Positions 44,755-57,314 of a stretch of 64,000 bases of DNA are shown one piece after another. Under the pieces are notes generated by a model. The model was given only the letters and a program-made list of their open reading frames with translations, was not told the origin of the DNA and ran no database searches. A program made the position numbers and the translations under genes. Source of the stretch: Torreya grandis (Eukaryota > Streptophyta > Pinopsida > Cupressales > Taxaceae); the NCBI GenBank assembly GCA_037957365.1, contig JARHVA010002128.1:1462001-1526000 (forward strand). Direction: 5' to 3'. The first letter of the stretch is position 1. Each line of letters opens with the position of its first letter.

Positions 44755-46140
44755 ATGGCCCAATACATTAGTTTTGATGAAATTAATAAAAGGGAACTTC
44801 AAAAAATCTTAACTAAACACACTAACATGCAAGATAATATGCTTAAAATACTACAAGAAGAGCAAAAAAAATCAAACAATGGTCAATCATCTCAAACCAT
44901 ATAACAATAATTGCAAATGGCACTATAGGGGTAATTATGTCTCAACAACATCGTATAGCAGCCCAACTTTCCTCTATGCCACCACCAACTTTAACTAGTA
45001 CATCTTTTTTTCATGATGTGGCTACCTTTGTGCAAGAGATAAAATCTCTTCAATCCAAGGTGATAAATCTTGAGCAAGGTGTTTCTAGACCAACGTAGGC
45101 TTTAGATTCTTTTGCTTTACTGCATACACCATTAGCATGTCATATTGCTTCGACACCCTTGCCACTAGGTTTCATTCAACCTAAGCTCACTCTCCATGAT
45201 GGAAAGGGTAATCCAAAGACACATTTGAGAGCTTTTCATGCATCATGCTTGAACTGTGTGTCAAATGACTGGCTACTAACTAAGTTATTTCCATAGAGTC
45301 TAAAAGATTATGCTTTATAATGGTTCTATAGTCTACCAAATTAGTCGGTCAACACATTCAATTCTTTAACCAATATTTCTTAGCTTATTTTAGCATTAGC
45401 ATTGGTGATAAGGTTTCCTATGCCCAAGTTACATAATAAAAACAAAGATCAAATGAGCATCTCATAGATTATGTTCTTTGATATAAGACTATCCTAGCTA
45501 AAATGGCTAGCCCCATGGCCAATCAAGAGTTACAAGATCTCTTCAAACAAGGTCTTATATTAGCTTTGCATGAATCAATAATTTTCAAAAGGTTCTCTTC
45601 CTTCACTGAGTTATGTCATACACTAAAGGAAAGGGAAGTCAAACTAATTTTAAAAGGCAAACTCAAGTATATAATTATATCAAAGACAACAAACAAGAGT
45701 AACAAAAAAGTTCCATACAAAGTCAAGGTCAATGATAACAAAAGTTAGAATCAACTTACAATCAATGTAGCTTCAAATCCCCCTCAATGAGTGGTTTTAT
45801 TAGCACCTCTTCGGTAAACCTTTACCAATCTACAAGTTTTTCTAGCTAAAGTTTTACAATAACTTTTAGAATGTAATATCATATATCTCCCTCCTATTCA
45901 GTAAGTTGATCCAACAAAGCCTCTTCTATGAGTATATGATCAAAATTCATTCTGTGACTTTCAAAGGGCACTAGGCCACACAAAAAACAAATTAATCAAT
46001 TTGAAACACAAGAAATAGGACTTGATAAATGGCAATCTTATTGATCTTGGCACTCTAGTTGAGCCTCTACAGGCAAAACAAACACAAGACAAGGCTCTAA
46101 AAATTTTCTCAGATCATTTTCCATATCATTCTAAATAGGA
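44755..46140 (+). pseudogene. gag relic of element O
   Basis: The start at 44755 (MAQYISFDEINKRELQKIL) parallels I at 11401. The capsid core is at about 45140-45480, with FIQPKLTLHDGKG then LRAFHASCLNCVSNDWLLT, and is damaged by stops. An 81-codon open stretch, 45503-45748 (MASPMANQELQDLFKQGLIL then SSFTELCHTLKEREVKLILK), is the part that R interrupts in element I. It therefore shows what the insertion site looked like. The knuckle and INL-HK-like segment lie at about 45960-46030, heavily decayed. Confidence 0.65.
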
Positions 46141-46289
46141 GACAAGGGAAACATCAGGTGTTCACCATGCATATCCACCACTAGCTACATACAAGGCACC
46201 TTTAGTTGAGTGACATCCTTTGAGTAACATGATTGGTGTGTACAATTCCAAAGTTTTAGCTAGACCTTCGATCTCCTTCTCAAAGTAGG

Positions 46290-46720
46290 AGCTAGTTAAA
46301 GATGATTCAGATTATTATGCACTCTTTATCAGATCTTACATTCATAATCATCCTATTCATAATGTTCTCATAGACAATGGATCTTAGTGTGAACATGTAC
46401 ACTATGACATTATTGCAGCATTTAGGATATTTAGAGTAGGATATTACCCCAACAGACATAGTTATTAGTGGATTCAGTGGACACATACAAAGTTCATTGG
46501 GTGAGATTTTACTTCCTCTATAGTTTGTTCTAACACATGTGGCCACACCATTTCCTATTATTCCTAGTGTAGGAGTTTTTGATATGTTGGTTGGTTGACC
46601 ATGGATTCAAAAATTTTGAGTAGTACCTTCTATAGTTTATAGATGCATGAAATAATTCATGTTAATCAAGTTGTTACAATTGGTGGAGTTCTATATGAGT
46701 CACCAATCCCCACTTCAAAG
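46290..46720 (+). pseudogene. Protease region of element O
   Basis: YYALFIRSYIHNHPIHNVLI is followed by DNGS, so the active-site Asp-x-Gly-Ser survives here, then a stop. Later blocks in shifted frames: QSSLGEI-like, ATPF-VI-S-GVFDML and MHEIIHVNQVVTIGGVLYES. Homologous to 22860-23440 of I and equally not followed by RT. Confidence 0.55.
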
Positions 46721-49683
46721 CTATTTACTAATTTTTAATCAACAGTTTTAGTTTTTCCACCAATTATAGTTTTTCCTTTAGTTTAGATTTAGACATAGTC
46801 AAGGCCTCCATCACCAACACAAAGATTTCATACACTTCCATAGAGGCATCTTTTAGAGCAACCATAGTTTTAAAATTCTAGACAGGTTCCAACTATAGTG
46901 TTCACACCCAGGGTAGTATCATTGAGCTCTCATACCTTTACGCATAGAGCACATGTTTAGAGATCTTCTCCTACCACCAGATGAGTCCCTAAGAACCTCA
47001 TAATTGCATCCACTTCTTAGAGTTATAGGAGGACCCCATAATTAGTTTATACTCTAGATATTTTAGAGAATTTACAACATACATAGCTTTTAGAGATATA
47101 GGTTTAGCCTCTCCATCATGCTTCACAATCATGCACGATCCCTCTCCTTGATACAGGACACCATGATAGGGAGTCTCCCATGAGACTCATTGGTTAATAT
47201 CATTTCTTCTCAATATTATTTATACATAGTTTATTTATGATTAATTTTACGTAGCTTATTTCAAAATATAAAAACATTCAAATATTTCAAAAACACCAAA
47301 AACATTTCAATTGTATGCATTATCCATGCTTTACATTTCTAATACCATGCTAGAATTACATTTTGCTATTCTATGATATTATTTGTCAATTTATCCACAT
47401 TACCATGCTTAACTTGATGTTATTTGAGTGTGTGTAATGACTTCTAGATCCTTGATTGCTTTACTCTACCCATGGAGGGGGCATCCTACTTCATACATTC
47501 AAGACACATATTGATATATCTACCTAATGGGGGCATATTCTACATGACTACACCATCAGAGTTATGTCATTCCTACACACACTCTAGTTATCATGTTAAT
47601 ATACATTACTTACTAGCTTACATAGATTACTCTATCAACACTCACTAGCATATAGCACTTGTGTATTTCTTAGCATACACCTAGTCTTGTACTACATGTC
47701 TTGCATACTTTCACTTCTTACTTTGATTATTTAGATACAATTTTACTTTCAATATTTGCATGCTTTCCTTCCTTGATTTTTATAACTAGATTTGATTGCA
47801 TTTCTCATTTTATGTTTTATGTCTTATGTGTGCCTTAGGACATCGGCCAATGTCTTTTACTTGTACTCTTCTATGTTCTTGTGGCCCTTATGTCAACCTT
47901 GCTTGTTTCAATTATTTGTGTATGTGGAATTTGAACATGCCTTGTATGCCTAATTCATAGTTTGAGTGACATGTGCCCATATCCCTTATTTATTTTTCCC
48001 CTTGGCCACTTTTGTATGCTTCTTGCTTCTTTCCTTACATGTTTGTTTTCTTCTAAATTATTTACAATGCCATGATCCATATCATGTATTCTCTTGCTTT
48101 CTTAGATGCCATGATGGACATCATGATCCATCCCTCCCTAAAAACTAAACAACTAATAACTAACCACACTTCTACTTCTAGTTCACTATATTTCGCATGT
48201 TATTAAATTGTTGCATATGTCTAGGCATACCCCTATTTATCTAACAATCTCTCATATAAATTATGCTATATCTAAAGATTTCTTATTGATTATCATTATT
48301 ATATCATGTATTTTCATAGTATAACACACTTGTAGGGATCTTTATTATAAGTATATTCATTGTAGGGTATTTATTCTTACCCTTAGAAGAGGGGGAAATA
48401 AACAAGGGTTTTATCATAAAGATCAGAGCGTTTAACTAGTCAAAAAAATCAATTTTTAGAACATCCAAAATAGTATTCAGATTTCAAACTAGGTAGAACA
48501 AATTAGATAGATAGTGACAATTATAGAATAGTCTTTAAAATTAGCACAAGACAAAAGTGCCAAGTTTGGACTACAGTGTTAGAAAGTAGAGTGTATTATT
48601 TTGGTGCTGTTGTCCAATCAAAAAAAACTAGATTTTTTAGAAATAGATGAAAAAATAAGTACAATTAAAATTTTGTCAGCAACAGTTCAATTCAGAATCA
48701 GTAGTTTTAAAATAATTTTTATCAAAGATTATAGATATATGAGGCATCATGGGTGGCATGATGGCTCTAACTTTTAGTTTCAAATATGATAGTTCTAGAT
48801 CATAACCTATGTTATAGACACCAATGATTGGGGGTAAAGTGTGCAGCACATTTACTTTCTCTTTTTTATAGTTTATGGCATTACCTAGGCATTCTCAATA
48901 GTTATGTGCCTTATTCCATCTATAGGTGGTTGGCATAATTCTTGAGTGGCTTACACCTAAGCCTGTTACCTAGTTCAGAGTGGATTTCATACAAGCCTAA
49001 TCTCTACCTTTTTTGAGTGGCCAAGAGTGGCCTAGTTTTCAGCACACATTCAGCTATCCATGCCACATTTTTAGATTAAACAACATTCATGAAATTTAGA
49101 ATCCATCTCATATGACACACATTCATATTAGTATCAATTCATAGCTTCACTTCACAAGACAATGATGGATCTAAAGGTCTAGCTAGCCTTTCTATTCTTG
49201 AGCCACCTACTTAGATGGATTGGACACATAGCCTAAACATCAATTAACAAATGCATGATCAAATAGCTTCACTTAGTGGGTGATGATGGAGTCAAAGGGA
49301 TAGACTTTTCATTCTTGAGACACTCTCAGCGAATTAAATGCTCAACTTCATTTATGATATTACTCTTGATGTAGCATCATTCAACACATACCCAACATCA
49401 CAATAGGTTTTGTATTGGTTCATATACCCAGTGAATTATATTCATTCCTTTCTCTTCTTCTCTCTCTTACTCAATTTTTGTACATTCTTATTTTATATAT
49501 AGTGTATCTAGTAAGAACTGGTCTACTCTTTATTTTCTATTGAAGATTTACTCTTCACAACATGCTTTCTTTATGCACACCCAGCATCACACAACTTTAT
49601 GAGCTTCACCTTTACAATTAAGTTCAAGTATGCTTTCTATTATTTCTTTATCCTAGAATTTCACTTTACTACATCACTAGAAT
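46721..49683 (+). other. 3' non-coding region of element O, no pol
   Basis: Collinear with 23441-26376 of element I. A possible coding tail runs to about 47150, then T-rich sequence with the hairpin units (47839-47854, 48071-48086, 48110-48125) and the ATTCTTGAGCCAC-type units (about 49190-49340). No RT, RNase H or integrase motif is seen in any frame. Confidence 0.6.
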
Positions 49684-49697
49684 AAAGGGGGGAGAAA
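49684..49697 (+). other. Polypurine tract of element O
   Basis: AAAGGGGGGAGAAA directly before LTR D. Confidence 0.75.
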
Positions 49698-50867
49698 TGT
49701 AGCCATATAAAATATCAAAATTGGTAGTTTAAGTGTGGCTTGTGACACCCAACCCATAGGTATTTTTTTCATGCTCTCATGACCCTTATAGACACCTTTT
49801 TGCTTAATCTCAGTCATCACAAGCTTTCCAAACAATCATTTCACCTCAACCAGGGAGTATTTCCTAGGCCAATTCTATCCCCCTACGTCTCGCACCTTTA
49901 GGATAAGAGCACCCAACTTGGACTAAAACATTAAAACCTAGGGTGTTCTATTTTGGCACTCTTATCTAATTACATTTTGAGCTCTAATGGTTATTTCCTT
50001 CTTTCTCTTATCCTTCATCTTGTCAGCCTAACATGAATAAATTTGACCCATGACTAATAGATCTCTATAAAACCCCATTCAAAGTTTATTTAGAAGGAGG
50101 TTGGTAAATATTATAAAGCAAGTAATAATACAATCAAAACCACTTAGGAAAATTTTCATATTCTCTGCATACAACCATCCAATACAGCTACAAGCATATC
50201 CAAATCCTCACACTAGTCCTTAGCCACCTCAAGCACACCTAGTTTAGCATTTTTACATTTGCATTTACACTATTGTACAAAGTAAATTAAGTAGGAGAAC
50301 TAAATATGGCTTTATCCCTCTTTAAATTATTGGTATGTAAAGGGGTGTGGATACACATTCAATGCATCTTACACACTAACCCCCCCTTCTTTCTCAAGTT
50401 GTATCAAAGTGTAATGAATTCTAGGGTTTGAAGATAAAATCAAATCTACAAAGAGTTTTGTAGACTTTTAGTAGTCAATATTTCATAGGCAAGCTCACAT
50501 AGGGATAGCGAACAAAACCCAAAAAACTTAGGTCTCTATGAGTAGTTTGGACAACATGGACAAAAGAGGATAATAGTACTAGACTCTAGGGTGTCCTATT
50601 TCGGTGGTCCGATCCTTTCACAAAACAAAAGCTAGATCCTAATTTACGACACTATCCCAATCCTACATAGCCAATATCAAACCCTACAATAGTTATTTCA
50701 ATTCATTTTAAGCTAAGTTTATTTTCTCCCTATTTAGTGCTATTTATAGAAAGTTTAAAAATACAAATCAATGGTTAAATTATTGCAATATTATTTACTA
50801 ATTTACTATTCTATACCCTTAACTAAATTAGGAATAAAACTCTAATATTCCCAAAAAAATTAAATCA
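49698..50867 (+). repeat. LTR D: 3' LTR of element O
   Basis: 1170 bp, starts TGTAGCCATATAAAATATC and ends TTAAATCA. The TATA box TATAAAACC is at 50065-50073. Partner of LTR A. It is followed by TTCTT, the right TSD. Confidence 0.85.
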
Positions 50868-53308
50868 TTCTTCTATCAAATAAAGACAAGGTAAAATTAG
50901 ACTATAATAAAAGGAAATGGTGTAGTGCCACACAATTAGAAAAAATAGGTATTGAAATTACTCAACCTTGGTTGGTTTGAAATCATCAAATTAGAAGAGG
51001 GTAAAATAATCTTAGAACTTAGGGTGTAAGTTAGCACACAAAAATCTAAGTTAAAAGTATGTCAATACCATAAAAAGCTAAGCATAATTATGGTGAGTCA
51101 TGGCTAAAGAATCTAGAAAAAGACTTTTCAGATCAAGAAGAATCAAATGTGAATTAATATGATCAATATGTGAACCAACACAATAAATCCTAAGTATAAA
51201 TCCAAAACTAAATGGACATCACAATGATGCCACATGTCAAAGAAAGGTAGAATGGCCCAAGAACTTAGAGTGTGAGTGAACAAGATAATATAAGTCAAAA
51301 ATAAGAATGGAATAAGACAAGAGTCTAGATAAAATGGCCTTCAATCCAAATGGAAATCCCACCCAAGTTACTCAAACTAAGCACGAAAGGTAAACCAATA
51401 GCAATTGGATTAGAACTTTGAAAGACAAGATTTAAAATTTGGATTAAAAAAGGACTTGTAGATTTGCAAAGTGATGAATAGTTTTAGACTTAAACAAACA
51501 ACATAGCAAAACTATTTGGAAATACAAACACAATGATTAGATTGAAATTTTGAACAAGGAAAAAAGGTGATTTATATTTGACCAATGTAATGTCTATTTA
51601 TTCAAAATAAATGGTTTATAACAAGTGTTTGGTTTTTGATGTGCTTTGGTTTTATACAAATAGTTTTTTAGACTCAAAATACCATGTGAATAAACAAGAA
51701 TAAGAAAAACATCAAAGTGAACACCTTATACTAACAAACTAATAAGGTGTCTTCATACACTTGGATTCTATCTATATACTCCTTGAGAGGAAATAAGTTG
51801 TAAATATAATAAAATTAGATACACATGAAAAGTAGGGTTTTTAGTCCCCCTCTTCTCTCAAGGGATCATATAGGAACCTAGAACTTTGGGATACTCACCC
51901 TGCACTAATAGTACTCTGTGGCAAGTGGGGTTGTTCTAAAAACTAGCAATTTTTGTACATTTTAAATGGTTGCATATGTGTGATGAACACTGGGGAGAAA
52001 TACCATCATTTAGATATGCATTAACTGACTTTTTGTGAAAACTTTTTATCTTTTTCACAACCATTACATTTGTTAATTGCTTAGTGTAGTGTGATTTCCA
52101 TGTTAAACTTACATTCTGAGGTAGTCTCTTACTAACAAAACTTGTTTAACTACTCAAACAAGCATCCTAGTAATTTGAAATCAATTTATATACCCTATCA
52201 TGGAGTGGGGTTGAAATGATGCTGGGAGATGAATTCTTGGGTCAATTTTTCCCTAGAGAAGCTATGGGGAGGCTATGAAATCCTACTCACAAGCTAAGAT
52301 GCAAGAAGTAAAAATTATAGAAAGAATTTAAAGTTGTTTTGGGATCACTCAAATTTTGGAGAGTGCCTAAGAAACTTTCCTTCCACACTTTAGACAAAAT
52401 TAAAAAATAAATAAGTGAAGCATTTTTGGATCACCCAAGTTCCCTAAAGGGGATGGGGGGAAAGTATACACGCTACACTTGGTTTACAAAACAAACACAC
52501 AAGAACAATCAACAAGCAAAAGCTCTTAAGAGCACTTAACTAAAGTTTAATTTCATTAAATAACACCAAATGAGATATGAAATTAAATTTGTCTTTGATT
52601 GTTGTAAAATAGAAACTAAGTGTCTTAAATCTTAACAGCAAAGTGTTAGAATTCTAAAATAGAGTTGTATGATATTCAAATAGACTTATAACTTGTTATT
52701 TTAGCACTCTATTTTTCAACATAGGTTGATTCCATCATTTTAAAAAATGTTTATGTCATTTAGTAGGTCAATTCTACAATTCCAAAAGATGGTTATGGTG
52801 AAACATATAGGCATAAAGAACATTATTTTACGATCCCACCAATTATGGGTGATATAGATGATTAGTAAGGCATTTTTGTCAATGAGTAGGGTAAACTCAT
52901 TGAAGTGGTAAATATTATAGAATAAAATAAACACAATAATTATCTATAGGTTTTTGGTCTAGGATGATCTCATTGTTCTATTAGTAAACCCGTCATTCCA
53001 TAGGTCAAACTTGCCAATCTCTAAGTCGATTTCACCATTTATGTAAAACACATAGATAAAGATAGAAAAATAAAAAAGTCAAATTCACTATTCATGTGGG
53101 TGATCTCACTATTACACAAGGAAATTACACCATACCATATGGAATTCTTGTTGATGTTCAAGTTGAATTCACCATTTTACAAGTCAAATCTGTCATTTGG
53201 TCTAGAAGTCATAAACATAGAATTTAGAGAAAAAGAGGAGCAAAACAGCTTTAAAAGAGGGTACGAATGCTTAATTAGAAGGGATAAAATTGATATGTGA
53301 GATGTGTG
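50868..53308 (-). mobile_element. Element T1, leader segment
   Basis: Continues T1 on the other side of O. No coding domain. Read on the minus strand it aligns with the T2 leader in several blocks: CCCCTTTAGGGAACTTGG (about 52435-52452), CTCCCAGCAT (about 52225) and CCCCACTTGCCACAGAG (about 51945). A part with repeated short phrases (about 52720-53200, TTTGACYTAT-like, AATGGTGAA) is the counterpart of the GGATTGT repeats of T2. Confidence 0.65.
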
Positions 53309-53326
53309 GTCCCATTCAGCATGCCA
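53309..53326 (-). promoter_or_regulatory. Primer binding site of element T1
   Basis: The minus strand reads TGGCATGCTGAATGGGAC, three bases inside the LTR end at 53330. It is nearly the same as that of R. Confidence 0.65.
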
Positions 53327-53329
53327 GAA

Positions 53330-53688
53330 TGTAGAATAGGATTGTGAGACAAGGTTAGATCATGTGTTAGTTAAGAAATCTCCAAAATAAGCATAAAGAC
53401 CTAACTAATCAAGCCTACTCCCTCAAAAGTTGGTGATAACTAATTATGAAAGAAAGATGATTATATGCCTTCCAAGTAGTTTTTCTCCCTCAAAATCAAT
53501 TAATAATTATGATTTTCCCTAAATTTGGTGCTCCAAGTTTGTCAATGAGGTGTAGTGTGAGCCTCCATCATCTCCTAGTTAACCAATGGCTTAGGTTCTT
53601 CAGTTTGGGATAAATTTTTGAATCTATGTGAAAAAAACTATACATAATAAGTTTACAAAAAAATAGATTTAAAACTTTGTAATTTTAG
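53330..53688 (-). repeat. T1 5' LTR, 3' part
   Basis: Ends (minus strand) CTATTCTACA at 53330. With the 774 bp at 61228-62001 it gives an LTR of 1133 bp, close to the 1093 and 1164 bp of T2. It is cut by the chromovirus at 53688/61228. Confidence 0.65.
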
Positions 53689-55119
53689 TGTAAATTCCTC
53701 ACCTTCACTCTACTACAATACTAATAACACACTTATACACTCTTAAGACTCCTTCATACATTCAGGATCATGACCAGATGTTGACTTGACCATTCATAGG
53801 ATAGCATTGGTTCACAACATGGGATAAAATAAAATGACTCATATACAAATAAGAACCAACTTTAGCACCCTAAATACAACCTACCTATGTTATTTACACC
53901 TAATTGTATACTCTTGATTGATCAAAACACACATTATAGGCCATACTTGCTTTGTTTATGGGCTTATGGGCTTGTAGCCCTATTTTGACTTGTTTCTCCA
54001 CATATCTATCATGAAACCTTTAATGTTACAAAACCAAAACATGATTTTTATACCCATTTGTAAGCTATGTAACATATGTGAAATTTGGATATTGTTACTT
54101 TGTACAGAATATGACTTTTGGTGATTATGATAGACCTAATTAGGTCTCATAAGCACCCTATTTTGGGGTTACAAAGAGTTTGAGGAGGGTCTAGACCTTT
54201 TACATCATTTGGGAGGTTTAAATTATCATTTTTAAACTATATAAATAAGGATCATTATTAAACTAATCCTAAACCATCATCAAACCACCATGTTCCAGTC
54301 AACCTATGCATACAAGGGCTAAAAACAAGGTTGAGTTAGAAAGTACACTTACCTACAAAGTTGGACCTTGAAACTTTAGATAGTGGACATAAATTCTTGG
54401 AGCACTAGGATTTCAAGTTTTTGAGATTTTTCACTATACAGGTTCTTAGATCAACAAAGCCCTAGTTAAGGCCCAATCAACACACAAATAGAGCTATATA
54501 ACACATCTGATGGTTTCAAGACTCCAAATATTTTTTTTTTAATCATGTATTGGACCCCTGTAAATGTTTGAGATATCACAGAGAGCTAAACAATCTTCTA
54601 CATACTAAATTTGAACTTCTTCTTCACTACCTTATCTGGTTCATTAACACAATCAACAGAAAAGTATCACCAAAAATCTTAAAATTTTGTCTTCACCAAT
54701 ACCATTCTTTATTTCATCTCTCAAAAGTATTAATACATCTATCTTTCATGAAGAATCCATGTATACAATAATATCACTCAACTTGGATACTCAAATCCTA
54801 TTCTTGACTTCACACAACCAACTCCAAAAATGGAGTTAACAACATACTAATCAAAACAAGATACTAACTACTTAATAACTCATCTAACTAACTTGAGATC
54901 ATATAGAGTACAACCTCCAAATCCATTTTAGTTAGGATCCACACACAATCTTGGAATTTATACATGTTTAGGCCTTATTCATGCTTATGAGATACATTTT
55001 CTCAAATTTGAGAATTTGAATTGCTTATTTTGGATGGAAAACTAACTAATGCACCTAGACAACCTAGACTCAACCAAAAATAATGAAAAACTCATTGAAC
55101 ACATGAGGATGCTCCTGCA
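53689..55119 (-). repeat. 3' LTR of element CV
   Basis: 1431 bp. In element sense it starts TGCAGGAGCATCC and ends GAATTTACA. Its partner is 59796-61227. Both carry CTCCAAAAATGGAGTTAA, a small palindrome (at about 54821-54838 and 60931-60948). The plus-strand open frame 54550-54771 is not a gene. Confidence 0.85.
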
Positions 55120-55193
55120 TCATTCTTCCAAGTAGAAAAATAAGCATTATTCACTTGTTTTTATTCTTTTTCAACTCTTCTACACTTATGCCC
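55120..55193 (-). other. CV 3' untranslated stretch
   Basis: Short spacer between chromodomain and 3' LTR. The minus strand ends CTTGGAAGAATGA, the only purine-rich candidate for a polypurine tract. Confidence 0.4.
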
Positions 55194-55345
55194 AACTTAA
55201 GGATGTCATTTGCAATCAATCATGTTTCATCTTTAGCTGGTAGGTTCTTCCACTTGGTCAAGTACTAGTAGTATTATTTTTCCCTTGTTTTATTGACTAC
55301 TTTCTTGTCTAAAATAGTCTCAACTTCCTCTGGTACTTCTTTTGG
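55194..55345 (-). pseudogene. Chromodomain of element CV
   Basis: One frame reads EVPEEVETILDKKVVNKTRE, K, stop, YY, stop, YLTKWKNLPAKDET, stop, LIANDILKL. The V-E-I-L-D, Y-L-V-KWK--P--D-TW pattern is the chromodomain that follows integrase in plant chromoviruses and binds modified histones in the family. Two stops replace positions in the middle strand and one replaces the conserved Trp of the ETW motif. Confidence 0.75.
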
Positions 55346-56500
55346 AAATTATTGTTCCCATTGAATAGCTTCATCAACCCCTATTTCAAACTCCTCAATT
55401 GATTATTCTTCATCTTTATAGGGTATAGGTCTACAACATTGAAGAGTGGAGAGATTCCAATCCTTTTAAGTAGTTATATTTCATATGCATTGTTTGAAAA
55501 CTTCCTTACCACCTTGCATGGACCTATTTTCTTCACTTTTAGCTTGTTGTATTCTCTTTTAGGAAATATTTATTTCCTAAGGTGGGAAATAACAAAGTCT
55601 CCAACACTAAAATTGACCTCTCTCCTCTTCTGATCTACCCTTTGTTTGTATTTTTTGGTGTTTTCTTCAAGTTTCCTCTTTACTTGTTCATGAAAGTTTT
55701 GCATGGCATTGGAAAACTCCTCTACATCAGCACTTCTTGCTTCCATCTTACCTAGATCTCTCAACTCATATACAACCCTAGGATGTATTCCATACAAAAT
55801 TTGGAATGGAATCATTCTTGTACTCATATTAGGATAATAATTAAATGAAAATTCAGCTTGTTCAAGTACAAGATCCCATTATTTTGGTTGCATGCTTACC
55901 AACTTCTCAAGATGTTTCCAAGGATCCTATTAACAACTTCAGTCTAACCATCAATATGTGTATGGTAGGCTGATTTGAAGCTAAAATGTGTGCCCAAATT
56001 CTTCCATAAGGTCCTCCAAAAGTGACCAACAAACTTGGTGTCCCTATCTGAAATAATGCTCTTAGGGAGCCCGTGTAATCTCACAATCTCTTGAAAGAAT
56101 AGATTGGCTATGTTAGTAGCATCACTTATTTTTTCACATGGAATGAAGTGAGACATTTTTGAAAACCTATCAACCACAAAAAATATAGAATCATGACCTT
56201 TTGAGTTCTTGGCAAACCAAGTACAAAATCCATACTTACTAAATCCCAAGGCCTATTGGGAATTGGTAGTGGCTAGTACAAACCTATATTTTCACTAATT
56301 CCCTTGGCATGTTGGTATGTTATACACCATTAAATAAAATTATTGACATCAGCACCCATACCTAGCTAATAGAAATGAGCACTTAATTGTGTTAGTGTCT
56401 TATTCTACCCAAAATGTCTTGACAAGCTACCACTATGCTTCTCTTTTAACAAGTTCTCTCTCATGGAACCCTTGGGTATGTAAAGTTGACTTCCTTTGAA
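55346..56500 (-). pseudogene. Integrase of element CV
   Basis: Core: [60 protein letters not shown] (second Asp), [20 protein letters not shown] and TEVVNRILGN (Glu present). The first Asp block is MDFVLGLP in another frame at about 56250. Zinc-binding remnants (HSGSLSRHFG, then a damaged C--C) are at about 56450-56310. The tail, 55827-55570, has PFQILYGIHPRVVYELRDLG then KKYKQRVDQKRREVNFSVGD, the usual sequence before the chromodomain. Three frames are involved. Confidence 0.8.
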
Positions 56501-56639
56501 TAAAAAACCCTTTTGGATCATGAAATCCATCCAAGGACTCCTATCAGCCCCTACTAGATTCATGCAAGCTTCATATGGTTCCTTGAAGTTTCAATCTTTC
56601 TTATACATCTTCAAATCTTCAAATCCCAAGATGCTTACT

Positions 56640-57314
56640 TGAGATTCATGCATGATTAGATTCCTCCTAATTAGATAATCTACAACCTTGTCATATTGTC
56701 CCTTCTTTTGCTTAATATTGAATGTGAAACTTTGTAAAAACTCAATCTATTTAACTTTATTTTGACTCAACTTGTAATAATTGCTAATGAACTACAAAGC
56801 ATAATTGTTAGTGAATAAAACAAACCTTTTAGGCAAAATATAGTGCCTCCATTTATTCAAGGCTTGTACAAGAGCATAGAACTCTTAACCATAGGCTAAG
56901 TACTTCTTCTTCGCATCACTTAGTTTCTCACTAAATTATGCTATGGGTTTCCCATCTTGGCTCAAGATAGCACCTATGGCTAGTCCCACTAGCATCACAT
57001 TCCACTTGAAAAATCTTATTGAAATTAGGAAAAGTTAGGATTGGTTCTTTAGTTACCTTCTTTTTCAACAATCTAAAACTCTTATCAATATCCTCAATCC
57101 AACAAAAACTTATTTTATCACCCTTGATGGTGTCTATCATTGGAGTAATAATTCCACTAAATTTCCTTGTGAATTTCCTATAGAAGCTAGCCAAACCATG
57201 AAATATTCTTACCTCAAAGGTCATCCTGGGTGTGGGACATTTAAGTATGGCTTTGATATTCTCCTTATCCATCTTTAATCCTTCTTTAGAAATCACAAAT
57301 CCCAAGTATATCAA
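56640..57314 (-). pseudogene. RT connection and RNase H of element CV
   Basis: MIYLGFVISKEGLKMDKENI opens the RT thumb, then HGLASFYRKFTRKFSGIITP, EPILTFPNFNKIFQVECDAS (catalytic Asp of RNase H kept), and in a shifted frame SEKLSDAKKKYLAY, EFYALVQALNKWRHYILPKR and FVLFTNNYAL. Broken by stops and at least one shift near 56990. Confidence 0.75.

Larger units (their letters stand above)
8416..50867 (+). mobile_element. Element O: gag-protease LTR retrotransposon, split by nested insertions
   Basis: Outer element on the plus strand: 5' LTR 8416-9615, first 52 bp of leader 9616-9667, then element I (9668-44104), then the rest of the leader, gag, protease, 3' non-coding region, polypurine tract and 3' LTR 49698-50867. 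LTRs A and D share features that B and C lack, for example the GGCTTGTGACACC block (GTGACACC versus AAAGACACC), which is why A is paired with D. Without I, the element is about 8 kb. It encodes gag and protease but no RT, RNase H or integrase, so it looks non-autonomous. I recognise its capsid and zinc knuckle as plant gypsy type. Confidence 0.75.

Noticed and set aside
8416..50867. A tandem array of four LTRs sharing internal regions (multimeric element)
   Set aside because: A pairs with D and B pairs with C by shared sequence, and the CCTAG and CTCTT/TTCTT duplications fit simple nesting.
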